In this document: in pieces, positions 8,879-16,389 of the stretch | How positions within the stretch are numbered: the first letter of the stretch is position 1 | Layout: each line of letters starts with the position of its first letter | Assembly: GCA_023388935.1 (NCBI GenBank) | Contig: JAEWFG010000144.1 | Coordinates: forward strand, 1 to 35,671 | Direction of reading: 5' to 3' | From: Pseudomonadota bacterium | Lineage (GTDB): Bacteria > Pseudomonadota > Alphaproteobacteria > Rhizobiales > Xanthobacteraceae | DNA length: 35,671 nt | The notes under the pieces: generated by a model | What the model saw: the letters and a program-made list of their open reading frames with translations, nothing else | Told to the model about the DNA's origin: nothing | Databases searched by the model: none | Program-made: the position numbers and the translations under genes

Positions 8879-9017
8879 CTCGTGTCCCGGACGCGCCGCA
8901 GCGCGTAAGCGTTGCGGCGCAGAGCCGGGACCCAGGAACGTCACCACAGACCCTTTGCTGGATGGGCCCCGGCTCTGCAGCGCATCACTTCGTGCTGCGC
9001 AGCGTCCGGGGCACGAG
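8879..9017. repeat. Dispersed palindromic repeat, copy 2
   Basis: Two inverted arms of about 55 bases: 8879-8934 (starting CTCGTGTCCCGGACGC, ending GAGCCGGGACCCA) and 8963-9017 (starting TGGGCCCCGGCTCTGC, ending GCGTCCGGGGCACGAG). They are separated by about 28 bases. The arms are roughly 80 percent identical when one is reverse-complemented, by eye. It is the same family as 1521-1678. It fills most of the 303-base spacer between nasC and the SMP-30 gene, just downstream of the nasC tandem stop codons, where it could also act as an RNA 3' stabiliser. The remainder of the spacer (8741-8878) shows nothing recognisable. Confidence 0.8.
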
Positions 9018-9043
9018 ACCTAGCCACGCACAAGAGAGAGTTA

Positions 9044-11749
9044 TTACCCCGCCGCGCCCGCGAGCTTGGCCTGCTTCGCCGGCGCCACTTCCGTTTGCGC
9101 GATCAGGAGCTTCAGCTCGGGGATGCAGGAGCCGCAATTGGTGCCGGCCTTGAGCTTTGCGCCGATCTCGGCGGCCGTATGCGCGCCCGCGGCAATGGTG
9201 TCACAGATGGTGCCGCGGCCGACGCCGAAGCAGGCGCAGACGATGGGGCCGGTCGAGGCCGCGCCCTCTATCGATTTCCCGGACAGCAGCATGCGGCGCT
9301 GTTCGTCGGTGACGTGATCGGCGACGAACGCGCTTTTCACCACCTCCCAGTCGCCGGCATCATGCGCGGGACCCACGAACAGGCAGGTCTCGATGCGATC
9401 GCCCACGAACGACGCCGCGCGGTAGACGCCACCGCCGAAGTCGCGATAGTCGGCGACATCCTCGCCGGCGACGCCACCGAGCCAGGCCGGCCAGCGCGAA
9501 AGATCCGCATTGTCTGCGAAGAGATAACCGAAGCCGCCCGCGACCGTGACACGGGTCCACAACAGGTTAGACGGTAGATCGAGCTGCTTGCGCGAGAGTG
9601 CGAAGCCGCGGAAGACGTATTCGTATGGCGCGATCGCAGCGGGAGTCGCCTTCGCCTCAGGCTGCCCCGAGAACGGATCAGTGAAGGGGGCGACGAGCGC
9701 GCCGACGCGGCCGTGCGAGGCGTTCATCGCGCTCCAGTGGATCGGCGCGAACAGCGTGCCGCGTTGCTGCCGCTCGCTCACGACGGCCTTCAGGATGCAC
9801 CGGCCGTAATCGGTGGTCACGCGCGCAAAGCTGTCATGATCGATGCCGTATTTGCTGGCGTCATCAGGGTGAATCTCGACGAACGGCTCGGGCAGGTGAG
9901 CACCCAGCCGAGGGCTGAGGCCCGTGCGCGTCATCGTGTGCCATTGGTCGCGAATGCGCCCGGTGTTGAGCCGCAGCGGCCGCGACGGGCCAGTCTCGCC
10001 ACGCAGCGACGGCACTTCCGGCGCGACGAAGCGGCCCTTGCCGTCATTGGTGAAGAAGCCACCGTTCGCGAAGAAGCGTTCGCCGGGCGCCTCGCCTTCG
10101 CGTGCCGGCCACTGCACCGGCTTCAACGCGTCGAATGCCTCGTCGGACAGCGAGGTTAGCGCGCCGATGTCGAAATCGCGGCTGCCGCCGTTCTCGAAGG
10201 CCGAGAGCGCGGCGTGCTCGCGGAAAATATCGGCGGCCGATTTGTAATTGAAGCTGTCGCCGAAGCCGAGGCGCTTTGCGATCTCGCTCAGGATCCACCA
10301 GTCCGGCCGCGCCTCGCCCGGCGCCGGCAGGAATGGGCGCTGGCGCGAGATACGGCGTTCGGAGTTGGTCACGGTGCCCGACTTCTCGCCCCAGGCCAGC
10401 GCGGGCAGCAGCACATGCGGGCCGGCCGCGACGGTGTCGTTGGAGAGCACGTTCTCCGAGACCACGAACAGCTCGAGCTTCTTGAGCGCCTCGCACACGA
10501 CGTCGGCATCGGGCAGCGATACCGCAGGGTTGGTGCCCATCACCCACAGCGACTTGACCTCGCCGCGGTTGATCGCCTCGAACAGCTGCACCGCCTTCAA
10601 TCCCTCATGGGTGGCGATGCGCGGCGCTTTCCAGAATCGCCGCACGCGGTCGATGTCGGGCGGTGTGAAGTTCATATGCGCGGCGAGCTGATTGGCAAGC
10701 CCCCCGACCTCGCGGCCGCCCATCGCGTTGGGCTGGCCGGTGAGGGAGAACGGCGAGGCGCCGAGCTTACCGATGCGGCCGGTGGCGAGATGGCAGTTCA
10801 GGATCGCGTTGACCTTGTCGGTGCCCTGCGCTGACTGGTTGACGCCCTGCGAATAAAGCGTGACGACGCGCTCGGTGTCGCGGAACATCTGGAAGAAGGT
10901 GGCAACGTCCTGCTCGGGAAGGCCTGAGGCCAGCGCGGTCGCGGTAACGCTGCCGGCAATGTTTCGCGCGCGCGCCAGCGCGTCCTCGAAACCGCGCGTG
11001 TTCTGCCTGATGTAATCCTGGTCGAGCGCGCCGTTGTCGGCGAGATGGACGAACAGGCCAGAGAACAACGCGGTGTCGGTGCCCGGCTTGAGGCCGAGGA
11101 ACAGATCGACGTCGCTCGCTGTGTCGGTGCGGCGCGGATCGATCACGATCATCCGCGCGCCGCGCTCCTGCCGGTTCCTCAGCATGCGCTGGAACAGCAC
11201 CGGATGGCACCAGGCCGCGTTCGAGCCGACGAAGACCAGGAGATCCGCCTGGTCGAGATCCTCGTAGCAGCCGGGCACGGTGTCGGCGCCGAAGGCGCGG
11301 CGATGGCCGGCGACCGAGGACGACATGCAGAGCCGCGAATTGGTGTCGACATTTGCCGTGCCGACAAAGCCCTTCATCAGCTTGTTGGCGACGTAGTAGT
11401 CCTCGGTGAGCAGCTGGCCCGAGAGATAGAATGCGACCGCATTGGCGCCGTCACGCGCCACGATGTGTTGCATGCGGTGGGCGACGTGGTCGAGCGCATC
11501 GCTCCAGGCAACGCGCTCGAGCACGCCCTTGCAGCGGATCATCGGATAGAGCAGCCGCCTTTCGAGCCCGACGGTCTCGCCGAGCGCGGAGCCCTTGGAG
11601 CACAGCCGGCCGAAATTGGCGGGATGGTCGGGATCGCCCGCGATCGCTGCGCCGCCTTTGCCGTCGGGCGTCGCGAGCACGCCGCAGCCAACGCCGCAAT
11701 AGGGGCAGGTCGTCCTGGTGGCGCGGAACTTTGGATTGATCGCCGTCAT
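9044..11749 (-). CDS. nasC: Assimilatory nitrate reductase, catalytic molybdenum subunit
   Basis: A 901-residue cytoplasmic molybdoenzyme that reduces nitrate to nitrite for use as a nitrogen source. The N-terminus binds a [4Fe-4S] cluster through C15, C18, C22 and C50 (CPYCGVGCG, then LCSKG). The bis-molybdopterin domains follow, including NTNSRLCMSSSV with the likely molybdenum-ligand cysteine, and GRIRDQWHTMTRTG in the C-terminal dinucleotide-binding domain. The last 60 residues form a BFD-like [2Fe-2S] module (CACFGVG, then TNCGSC), as in Klebsiella-type NasA. The start at 11749 has AGGCG 7 bases upstream; an in-frame extension further upstream overlaps flp. Two TAA stops in tandem end the gene. 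It is the last gene of the operon, 14 bases after flp. The gene order matches narK-bjgb-flp-nasC of Bradyrhizobium, which is why I use that symbol. Confidence 0.96.
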   Translation of the reverse strand: MTAINPKFRATRTTCPYCGVGCGVLATPDGKGGAAIAGDPDHPANFGRLCSKGSALGETVGLERRLLYPMIRCKGVLERVAWSDALDHVAHRMQHIVARDGANAVAFYLSGQLLTEDYYVANKLMKGFVGTANVDTNSRLCMSSSVAGHRRAFGADTVPGCYEDLDQADLLVFVGSNAAWCHPVLFQRMLRNRQERGARMIVIDPRRTDTASDVDLFLGLKPGTDTALFSGLFVHLADNGALDQDYIRQNTRGFEDALARARNIAGSVTATALASGLPEQDVATFFQMFRDTERVVTLYSQGVNQSAQGTDKVNAILNCHLATGRIGKLGASPFSLTGQPNAMGGREVGGLANQLAAHMNFTPPDIDRVRRFWKAPRIATHEGLKAVQLFEAINRGEVKSLWVMGTNPAVSLPDADVVCEALKKLELFVVSENVLSNDTVAAGPHVLLPALAWGEKSGTVTNSERRISRQRPFLPAPGEARPDWWILSEIAKRLGFGDSFNYKSAADIFREHAALSAFENGGSRDFDIGALTSLSDEAFDALKPVQWPAREGEAPGERFFANGGFFTNDGKGRFVAPEVPSLRGETGPSRPLRLNTGRIRDQWHTMTRTGLSPRLGAHLPEPFVEIHPDDASKYGIDHDSFARVTTDYGRCILKAVVSERQQRGTLFAPIHWSAMNASHGRVGALVAPFTDPFSGQPEAKATPAAIAPYEYVFRGFALSRKQLDLPSNLLWTRVTVAGGFGYLFADNADLSRWPAWLGGVAGEDVADYRDFGGGVYRAASFVGDRIETCLFVGPAHDAGDWEVVKSAFVADHVTDEQRRMLLSGKSIEGAASTGPIVCACFGVGRGTICDTIAAGAHTAAEIGAKLKAGTNCGSCIPELKLLIAQTEVAPAKQAKLAGAAG

Positions 11750-11763
11750 ATCAAATCGCCTTG

Positions 11764-12981
11764 TCAAGCCGCCTCCGGTGGACTCGCAGGCGCGCGGCCG
11801 AACATCATGTCGGTGCGGATCGCCATCACCTTCTCGCAATTGCGGATCAGTTCGAGGTACCACAGCGCATCGACGGTATCGCCGATCAGGACAGCGCCGG
11901 TGAGCCGGCCGTCGGCAACGACCAGCTTCTTGTAGGTGCCGCGCCTGCGGTCGGTGAGCACGAGGCTCTCGCTGCCCTCCCCGCCCATGAAATCGCCAGC
12001 TGAGAACACGCTGACGCCGGACACCTTCAGATTGGTCGAGACCACGCTGCCCTGATAGGCTGCCGGCCGGCCTGCGAGATGCCGCGCCAGCACGCGCGCC
12101 TGCTCATAGGCCGGCTCGACGAGGCCGTAGCAGTTGCCGCGATGTTCCGCGCATTCGCCGAGCGCGTAGATGTCGGGCGACGCCGTCTGCATCTCGTCGT
12201 TGACGACAATGCCACGGTTGAACGGGATTCCGGCGTCCTTGGCCAGCGCGACGTTCGGCCTGATGCCCGCGGCGAAGATCACGGCATCGGCTTCGATGCG
12301 GCCGCCATCGGCGAGTTCGACCGCCTCGACATGGCCCTCGCCATGGATGCGGGCCGTCGACGCATTGAGCAGGATGCGGATGCCCTTGCGTTCGACCAAT
12401 GTCTTGAGCAGATCGGCTGTAGGCAGATCGAGCTGGCGCTCCATCAACCGGTCCATCAGATGCAGCAGCGTGACCTGCGCGCCGGCCTTGGTAAGGCCAT
12501 AGGCCGCTTCAAGCCCCAGCAAGCCGCCGCCGATCACGACGACGCGCTTCTTGCCCGCCGCCAGCGTCAACAGAAGGTCGACGTCCCGCGTATCGCGAAA
12601 AGTGTGCACGCCCGCAAGATCCGCGCCTGGTACGTTGAGCCGCAACGGCGTCGAACCCGTGGCGAGCACGAGCTTGGAGTATTCCACGCTCTCTTCGCCG
12701 GCGATCTTGAGCTCGCGACGGCCGGTGTCGATCTCGGTGACGCGATAGCCGTAACGGACGGTGACGCCGCGATGGCGCCACCAGTCCGCCGGCCGCAGCT
12801 CGATCTCGTGCGAGCCGGTCTCGCCGGCCAGCACGGACGAGAGCAGCACGCGATTGTAAGCGAGCCGCGGCTCATCGCCGATCACGGCAACCGCGTAGCG
12901 GCCGAGCGCAGTCTTGGCGAGTTCATCGACCAGACGCGCGGCCGCCATACCGTTACCGACGATGACCAGCGGCTCACTCAC
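11764..12981 (-). CDS. flp: FAD/NAD-dependent nitrate reductase electron-transfer flavoprotein
   Basis: A 405-residue pyridine-nucleotide-disulphide-type oxidoreductase resembling the N-terminal part of NirB and NasB. It probably takes electrons from NAD(P)H and passes them to NasC. The FAD-binding motif is at the extreme N-terminus (LVIVGNGMAAARLV). The NAD-binding fold is VVVIGGGLLGLEAA (about residue 150) and the second FAD motif is PDIYALGECAEH. Unlike NirB it has no sirohaem or [4Fe-4S] reductase domain and no BFD-like iron-sulphur segment; that module sits instead at the end of NasC. It begins 10 bases after the haemoglobin gene and ends 14 bases before nasC, so the three genes are clearly one transcript. 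Electron-partner role is inferred from operon context and from the published Bradyrhizobium cluster. Confidence 0.94.
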   Translation of the reverse strand: MSEPLVIVGNGMAAARLVDELAKTALGRYAVAVIGDEPRLAYNRVLLSSVLAGETGSHEIELRPADWWRHRGVTVRYGYRVTEIDTGRRELKIAGEESVEYSKLVLATGSTPLRLNVPGADLAGVHTFRDTRDVDLLLTLAAGKKRVVVIGGGLLGLEAAYGLTKAGAQVTLLHLMDRLMERQLDLPTADLLKTLVERKGIRILLNASTARIHGEGHVEAVELADGGRIEADAVIFAAGIRPNVALAKDAGIPFNRGIVVNDEMQTASPDIYALGECAEHRGNCYGLVEPAYEQARVLARHLAGRPAAYQGSVVSTNLKVSGVSVFSAGDFMGGEGSESLVLTDRRRGTYKKLVVADGRLTGAVLIGDTVDALWYLELIRNCEKVMAIRTDMMFGRAPASPPEAA

Positions 12982-12991
12982 AAGGCATCTC

Positions 12992-13420
12992 CTATTCGGC
13001 GGCCTGCGGCCGCGTGTCGTAGGCCCCGGAAATCATGTAGCTCGACAGCACGCCGTAGGCGTCGGTCCAGGCCGCAGCGAGTTCAGGCGTCCAGGCCTCG
13101 CCAAGGCCCTTCTCCAGCGTCCACAGCAATGTCGCGCCGACCACCGGATAGTGCTCGGCCTTGGCACCATAGGCGACGTGACGCTTGGCGAGCGCGGAGG
13201 CCACGGGAAGAATCGAGTCCAGGTTGGACAATCCGCTGACGACGGCGGCCAGCACGCCCATCAGCTTCTTGCGCTGCTCGGTCATGTCCTCGGGAAACAT
13301 CACGCGCACGGACGGCGCCACCTCGAACAGGCGATCGTAGAAAAGGACCGCAGCCGCTTCTGACATCGGCGCGACCTTGGAAAAGCTGCGCTGAACGAGG
13401 GTTACTTGTTCGGGCGTCAT
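12992..13420 (-). CDS. bjgb: Single-domain bacterial haemoglobin
   Basis: A 142-residue haem-binding globin of the Vitreoscilla/flavohaemoglobin type without the reductase domain. Key residues are present: Y28 (position B10) in VLFYDRLF, F42 (CD1) in VMFPED, and the proximal histidine H81 (F8) in LAKRHVAYG followed by AEHYPVVG, a typical spacing. B10 Tyr is associated with oxygen and nitric-oxide chemistry. In Bradyrhizobium the corresponding protein Bjgb is reported to help detoxify nitric oxide produced during nitrate assimilation. The position between the nitrate/nitrite transporter and the nitrate reductase flavoprotein supports that role here, and Flp may serve as its reductase. There are 10 bases between its stop and flp. 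The ribosome site is GGAGAACACC just before the ATG at 13420. Confidence 0.95.
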   Translation of the reverse strand: MTPEQVTLVQRSFSKVAPMSEAAAVLFYDRLFEVAPSVRVMFPEDMTEQRKKLMGVLAAVVSGLSNLDSILPVASALAKRHVAYGAKAEHYPVVGATLLWTLEKGLGEAWTPELAAAWTDAYGVLSSYMISGAYDTRPQAAE

Positions 13421-13504
13421 GGTGTTCTCCTGCCTGTTTCGGTCTGCCTTGGTCCGCGCCGTTGCGGAAAACGCTCATGGGTCAAACGTCATCAGAGAGA
13501 GAGC

Positions 13505-13524
13505 TCTCCCCGCGTACGGGGAGA
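13505..13524. repeat. Stem-loop in the narK-bjgb spacer
   Basis: An 8-base-pair perfect stem (13505-13512 with 13517-13524) closes a CGTA loop and reads TCTCCCCGCGTACGGGGAGA. It lies 20 bases downstream of the narK stop, inside the operon. There is no following T-run on the minus strand, so it is more likely a processing or stabilising hairpin, or a remnant of a common alphaproteobacterial repeat, than a full terminator. Confidence 0.55.
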
Positions 13525-13544
13525 AGCGACATTCGTGCCAAGCG

Positions 13545-14924
13545 TCACACGCGTGCTTCGGCGAGGCTCGGCGCGCCCTCACCCTCCGAGCTGCGACGCA
13601 GATAGAACCACCAGGTCAGCCCGAGGCAGGAGGCGTAGAACGCGAGATAGATTGCGAGCGCGAGCTGCGGGCCGCCGGTCGTCGCGATCGACTTGCCGAA
13701 ACCGCTCGGGATCAGGTAGCCGCCGACGGCACCGACCGCGCCGATGAAGCCGACCGCTGCACCGCTCTCGATGCTCGCCGCCTTCAGCGCGAGCGCGCGC
13801 GCTGCATCGCCCTTGCCGCGCACCTTGAACAGGTTCTCCTCGCGGAAGATCGACGGGATCATGCGGTAGGTCGAGCCGTTGCCGATGCCCGTCGTCACGA
13901 ACAGGATCAGGAACATCGACAGGAAGCCGGTGAAATCCTTCTGCCCGACGAAATAGAGCACGCCGACCGTGGCGCCCGCCATCACAATGAAATTCCAGAA
14001 CGTGATGACGGAGCCGCCGACTTTGTCGGCCAGCCAGCCGCCGAATGGACGCGACAGCGAACCGACCAGCGGCCCAAGGAAGGCGATCGAGATCGTCACG
14101 GTGGGAAATTGCGTCTTGATCAGCAGCGGAAACGCGGCCGAATAGCCGATGAAGGAACCGAACGTGCCGATATAGAGATACGCCATGATCCAGGTGTGCT
14201 TGCGCCTGACCACCGCGAGCTGGTTCCTTATCGACGACTTGGCCGTGGTGAGATTGTTCATGAAGAACACGGCGCCGAACACCGCGATCGCGATCGGCAG
14301 CACCCACATCAGGCCGGCGTTCTGGAGGAAGATGCCCTCGACGGGCGTCGCCTGGAACAGGTTGATAACCGCTAGCGTCATCAGGATCGGGGTCAGGAGC
14401 TGCACGCTGGAGACGCCGATATTGCCGCCGGCGGCATTCAGGCCCAATGCCCATCCCTTCATCCGGTCGGGGAAGAAGAAGGAGATGTTGGTCATGCTCG
14501 AGGCGAAGTTGCCGCCGCCGAGACCCGCGGTCGAGGCAACCAGCAGCATCAGCCAGAACGGCGTGTCAGGCTCGCTCACGAAATAAGCAAGCGACAGCGT
14601 CGGAATGAACAGAACCGCCGCGCTGAAGATGGTCCAGTTGCGACCGCCGAAGGTCGTGACCGCGAACGTATAGGGAAAGCGCATCAATGCCCCGATGAGC
14701 CCCGGCACCGCGACGAGCTGGAACAGCTGGTCGGTGGTGTAGTGGAAACCCGCCTGCGGCAGCTTCGTGGTGACGATGCTCCAGATCAGCCACACCGAGA
14801 AGCCGATATGCTCGGCGACGATCGACCAGATCAGGTTACGCCGGGCGATCGCTTTGCCGCCCGCATTCCAGAACGCCTCGTCTTCAGGGCGCCAGTCGGA
14901 AATCCACGTTGGACTCTTCGTCAT
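13545..14924 (-). CDS. narK: Nitrate/nitrite transporter, NarK/NasA type (MFS)
   Basis: A 459-residue major facilitator protein of the nitrate/nitrite porter family in the inner membrane, with about 12 hydrophobic segments. Both nitrate-signature glycine-rich motifs are present: GLGGGNFASSMTNISFFFP and GIGNGSTYRMIPSIF. The conserved substrate-binding arginines lie in ALMRFPYTF and nearby segments, and SRPFGGWLADK is the MFS loop motif. It is the first gene of the nitrate operon, followed by the haemoglobin after 124 bases. The start at 14924 has GGAAGGGA about 7 bases upstream. In Bradyrhizobium NarK has been proposed to bring in nitrate and export nitrite, which would limit nitrite build-up. 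The upstream DNA carries a sigma-54 promoter and a structured leader, described separately. Confidence 0.96.
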   Translation of the reverse strand: MTKSPTWISDWRPEDEAFWNAGGKAIARRNLIWSIVAEHIGFSVWLIWSIVTTKLPQAGFHYTTDQLFQLVAVPGLIGALMRFPYTFAVTTFGGRNWTIFSAAVLFIPTLSLAYFVSEPDTPFWLMLLVASTAGLGGGNFASSMTNISFFFPDRMKGWALGLNAAGGNIGVSSVQLLTPILMTLAVINLFQATPVEGIFLQNAGLMWVLPIAIAVFGAVFFMNNLTTAKSSIRNQLAVVRRKHTWIMAYLYIGTFGSFIGYSAAFPLLIKTQFPTVTISIAFLGPLVGSLSRPFGGWLADKVGGSVITFWNFIVMAGATVGVLYFVGQKDFTGFLSMFLILFVTTGIGNGSTYRMIPSIFREENLFKVRGKGDAARALALKAASIESGAAVGFIGAVGAVGGYLIPSGFGKSIATTGGPQLALAIYLAFYASCLGLTWWFYLRRSSEGEGAPSLAEARV

Positions 14925-15059
14925 TGAATATCCCTTCCAGGCTCACCGCTGCGTCGTTGCAGGCTCAGCCTCCACGCGGAGGCGCGCGCCGAGGCTTCAC
15001 CCCGGTGGTGAGTCACGATGCTGATTGATGATGTTGAGGACGTCGTCGTTGGCGTCGGA
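14925..15059 (-). promoter_or_regulatory. Structured mRNA leader of the nitrate operon, candidate NasT (ANTAR) target
   Basis: If transcription starts about 12 bases after the sigma-54 -12 element, the narK mRNA has a leader of about 135 nt. It can form a strong hairpin GCCTCC-GCGT-GGAGGC (14983-14968) and, 5 bases later, CTGC-AACGAC-GCAG (14962-14949). The second has a six-base loop with A at position 1 and G at position 4, the pattern recognised by ANTAR antiterminators such as NasT/NasR. A second upstream AGCCTC can compete for the GAGGCT arm of the first hairpin, allowing two alternative folds. No classical U-tailed terminator is visible. The function is inference. Confidence 0.45.
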
Positions 15060-15068
15060 CAAGGTGAT

Positions 15069-15085
15069 TTCAATTTCCGTGCCAA
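15069..15085 (-). promoter_or_regulatory. Sigma-54 (RpoN) promoter upstream of narK
   Basis: On the minus strand the sequence TTGGCACG-GAAA-TTGAA matches the sigma-54 consensus TTGGCACG-N4-TTGCA at the -24 element exactly and differs at one base in the -12 element (GA instead of GC). Spacing is exact. It lies 145 bases before the narK start. This agrees with nitrogen control by NtrC, which acts through sigma-54 and has been reported to govern this operon in Bradyrhizobium. Confidence 0.75.
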
Positions 15086-15161
15086 CTACCCGCGATCGGG
15101 AAAGACTGGGAATTCAGAGGCTTATTCGAGTTGCCCGAAGATTTTGCAGGGCGATTTCGCA

Positions 15162-15210
15162 CGCAAATTTTGCGATTCGCTCAATCCCTGTGCGACGCAC
15201 AAGGATTGAG
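15162..15210. promoter_or_regulatory. Two dyads upstream of the narK sigma-54 promoter, candidate enhancer sites
   Basis: The first dyad is CGCAAA-T-TTTGCG (15162-15174), flanked by near direct repeats GCGATTTCGC and GCGATTCGC. The second has 14-base arms with 13 matches, CTCAATCCCTGTGC and GCACAAGGATTGAG, around GAC (15180-15210). They lie roughly 100 to 150 bases upstream of the expected transcription start, where bacterial enhancer-binding proteins such as NtrC bind. The match to the NtrC consensus (GCACC-N-GGTGC) is poor, so a different regulator is possible. The rest of the spacer (15211-15311) shows no gene. Confidence 0.45.
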
Positions 15211-15311
15211 CTTGATGATTCAAAATTAGGCGCAGCGCTACACGCGCGTTGACGCTGCGTTACGTCATCAGCGCGCCGCACATAAACTGGGCAGCCGCGA
15301 TTCACACCGTG

Positions 15312-16229
15312 CTAGGCCGGTTCGGCTGCCTTCGTCCCCAGCGGCTTCGGCGCCACGCCGCCGCCCGGCTTGAGGTGGAATTCGTAGGTCATCAGGTGCC
15401 ACTGTCCAGAGGTCTTCGTGCCGTCAGGCATCGCCGGGTCGTTGCGCGGCTCGACCTTGGCGACGAGGTCGTCCTTGACCCCGAACACCACGTCGGAATC
15501 GAGATATTTGTCGCCATCCATGAAGACGTGGGTGATCAGCGGCTCGTAGCCCTTCGCATTGACCAGGAAGTGAACATGGGCCGGGCGCATCGGATGACGC
15601 TTGGTCTGCACGATCATCTCGCCGACCGGCCCGTCGGTCGGGATCGGGTAGCTGCACGGCAAAATAGTGCGGAAGAAGAAGCGGCCGTCGCTATCCGTGA
15701 TGAAGCGTGCCCGCGCCGAGGCGCCGACCTCGTCATAGTTCGGCTTCTGAGAGTCGTAGAAGCCGTCATCATCGGCATGCCAGACGTCGACAGGCACATT
15801 CGCGAGCGGCTTGCCGTTGAGGTCGGTGACGCGGCTCTGCACGAACATCTTCTCGCCGGTCAGGTTGTTCGGGGAGATATCGGTGCCGTGCGCAGTCACC
15901 TTGTGCTCGCCGACATAGAACGGGCCGAGCACCGTGGTCTCGGTGGCGCCCTCGCGATCCCTGTGGTTGACCGCGTCGACCAGCATGGAGACGCCGAGCA
16001 CGTCGGACAGCAGGATGAACTCCTGGCGGGTGTCCGTGCATTTCTGGCCGGTGCGGGTCAGGAAATCGATGGCGTATTCCCATTCCTCGAAGGTGAGACC
16101 GGTCTTGCTCACGTAATCGTGCAGCGACTTCACTAATTCCTGCAGCAGGAATTTCGCGCGCGGGTTCGGCGTGTTGTCGAAGCTTTTCACGACGGCTTCG
16201 GTGAGTTCGGTCTCATTGAACTGGGTCAT
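15312..16229 (-). CDS. Intradiol ring-cleavage dioxygenase (hydroxyquinol/catechol 1,2-dioxygenase type)
   Basis: A 305-residue non-haem Fe(III) enzyme that opens an aromatic diol ring between the two hydroxyl groups. The four iron ligands are visible with the family's standard spacing: Y158 (DDDGFYDS), Y194 (PCSYPIPTDG), H218 and H220 (RPAHVHFLV). The Arg of RPAHVH is also present. The first 110 residues form the helical N-terminal dimerisation domain (SLHDYVSKTGLTFEEWEYAI) found in catechol and hydroxyquinol 1,2-dioxygenases but not in protocatechuate dioxygenases. The overall form fits hydroxyquinol 1,2-dioxygenase best, but that is a judgement by eye. It is divergent from a serine hydrolase across a 160-base spacer and no other ring-cleavage pathway gene is adjacent. 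Start at 16229 has only a weak ribosome site (GCAGG, about 11 bases upstream). Confidence 0.93.
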   Translation of the reverse strand: MTQFNETELTEAVVKSFDNTPNPRAKFLLQELVKSLHDYVSKTGLTFEEWEYAIDFLTRTGQKCTDTRQEFILLSDVLGVSMLVDAVNHRDREGATETTVLGPFYVGEHKVTAHGTDISPNNLTGEKMFVQSRVTDLNGKPLANVPVDVWHADDDGFYDSQKPNYDEVGASARARFITDSDGRFFFRTILPCSYPIPTDGPVGEMIVQTKRHPMRPAHVHFLVNAKGYEPLITHVFMDGDKYLDSDVVFGVKDDLVAKVEPRNDPAMPDGTKTSGQWHLMTYEFHLKPGGGVAPKPLGTKAAEPA

Positions 16230-16389
16230 GGTGTGTTTGCCTGCGATGTTCTCGTGGGCCCGGCGGGCTCTTTGGAGATGTTCCAGGGCGGAGCCTACAC
16301 CAACCGGCAGGGCCGCGTTAAGCGCAACGCGCTTGGAATGGGGCCTCCATTTCGGTATCAACTTCCGACAAAACTGCCCGGAGGAACTG

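Noticed and set aside
15018..15209. A 63-codon plus-strand open frame upstream of narK
   Set aside because: It overlaps the sigma-54 promoter and dyads, has no good ribosome site and an unstructured composition.
15180..15210. The 31-base dyad as a standard NtrC site
   Set aside because: The half-sites read TGTGC-GAC-GCACA, not GCACC followed by GGTGC; kept only as a candidate for an unspecified enhancer-binding protein.
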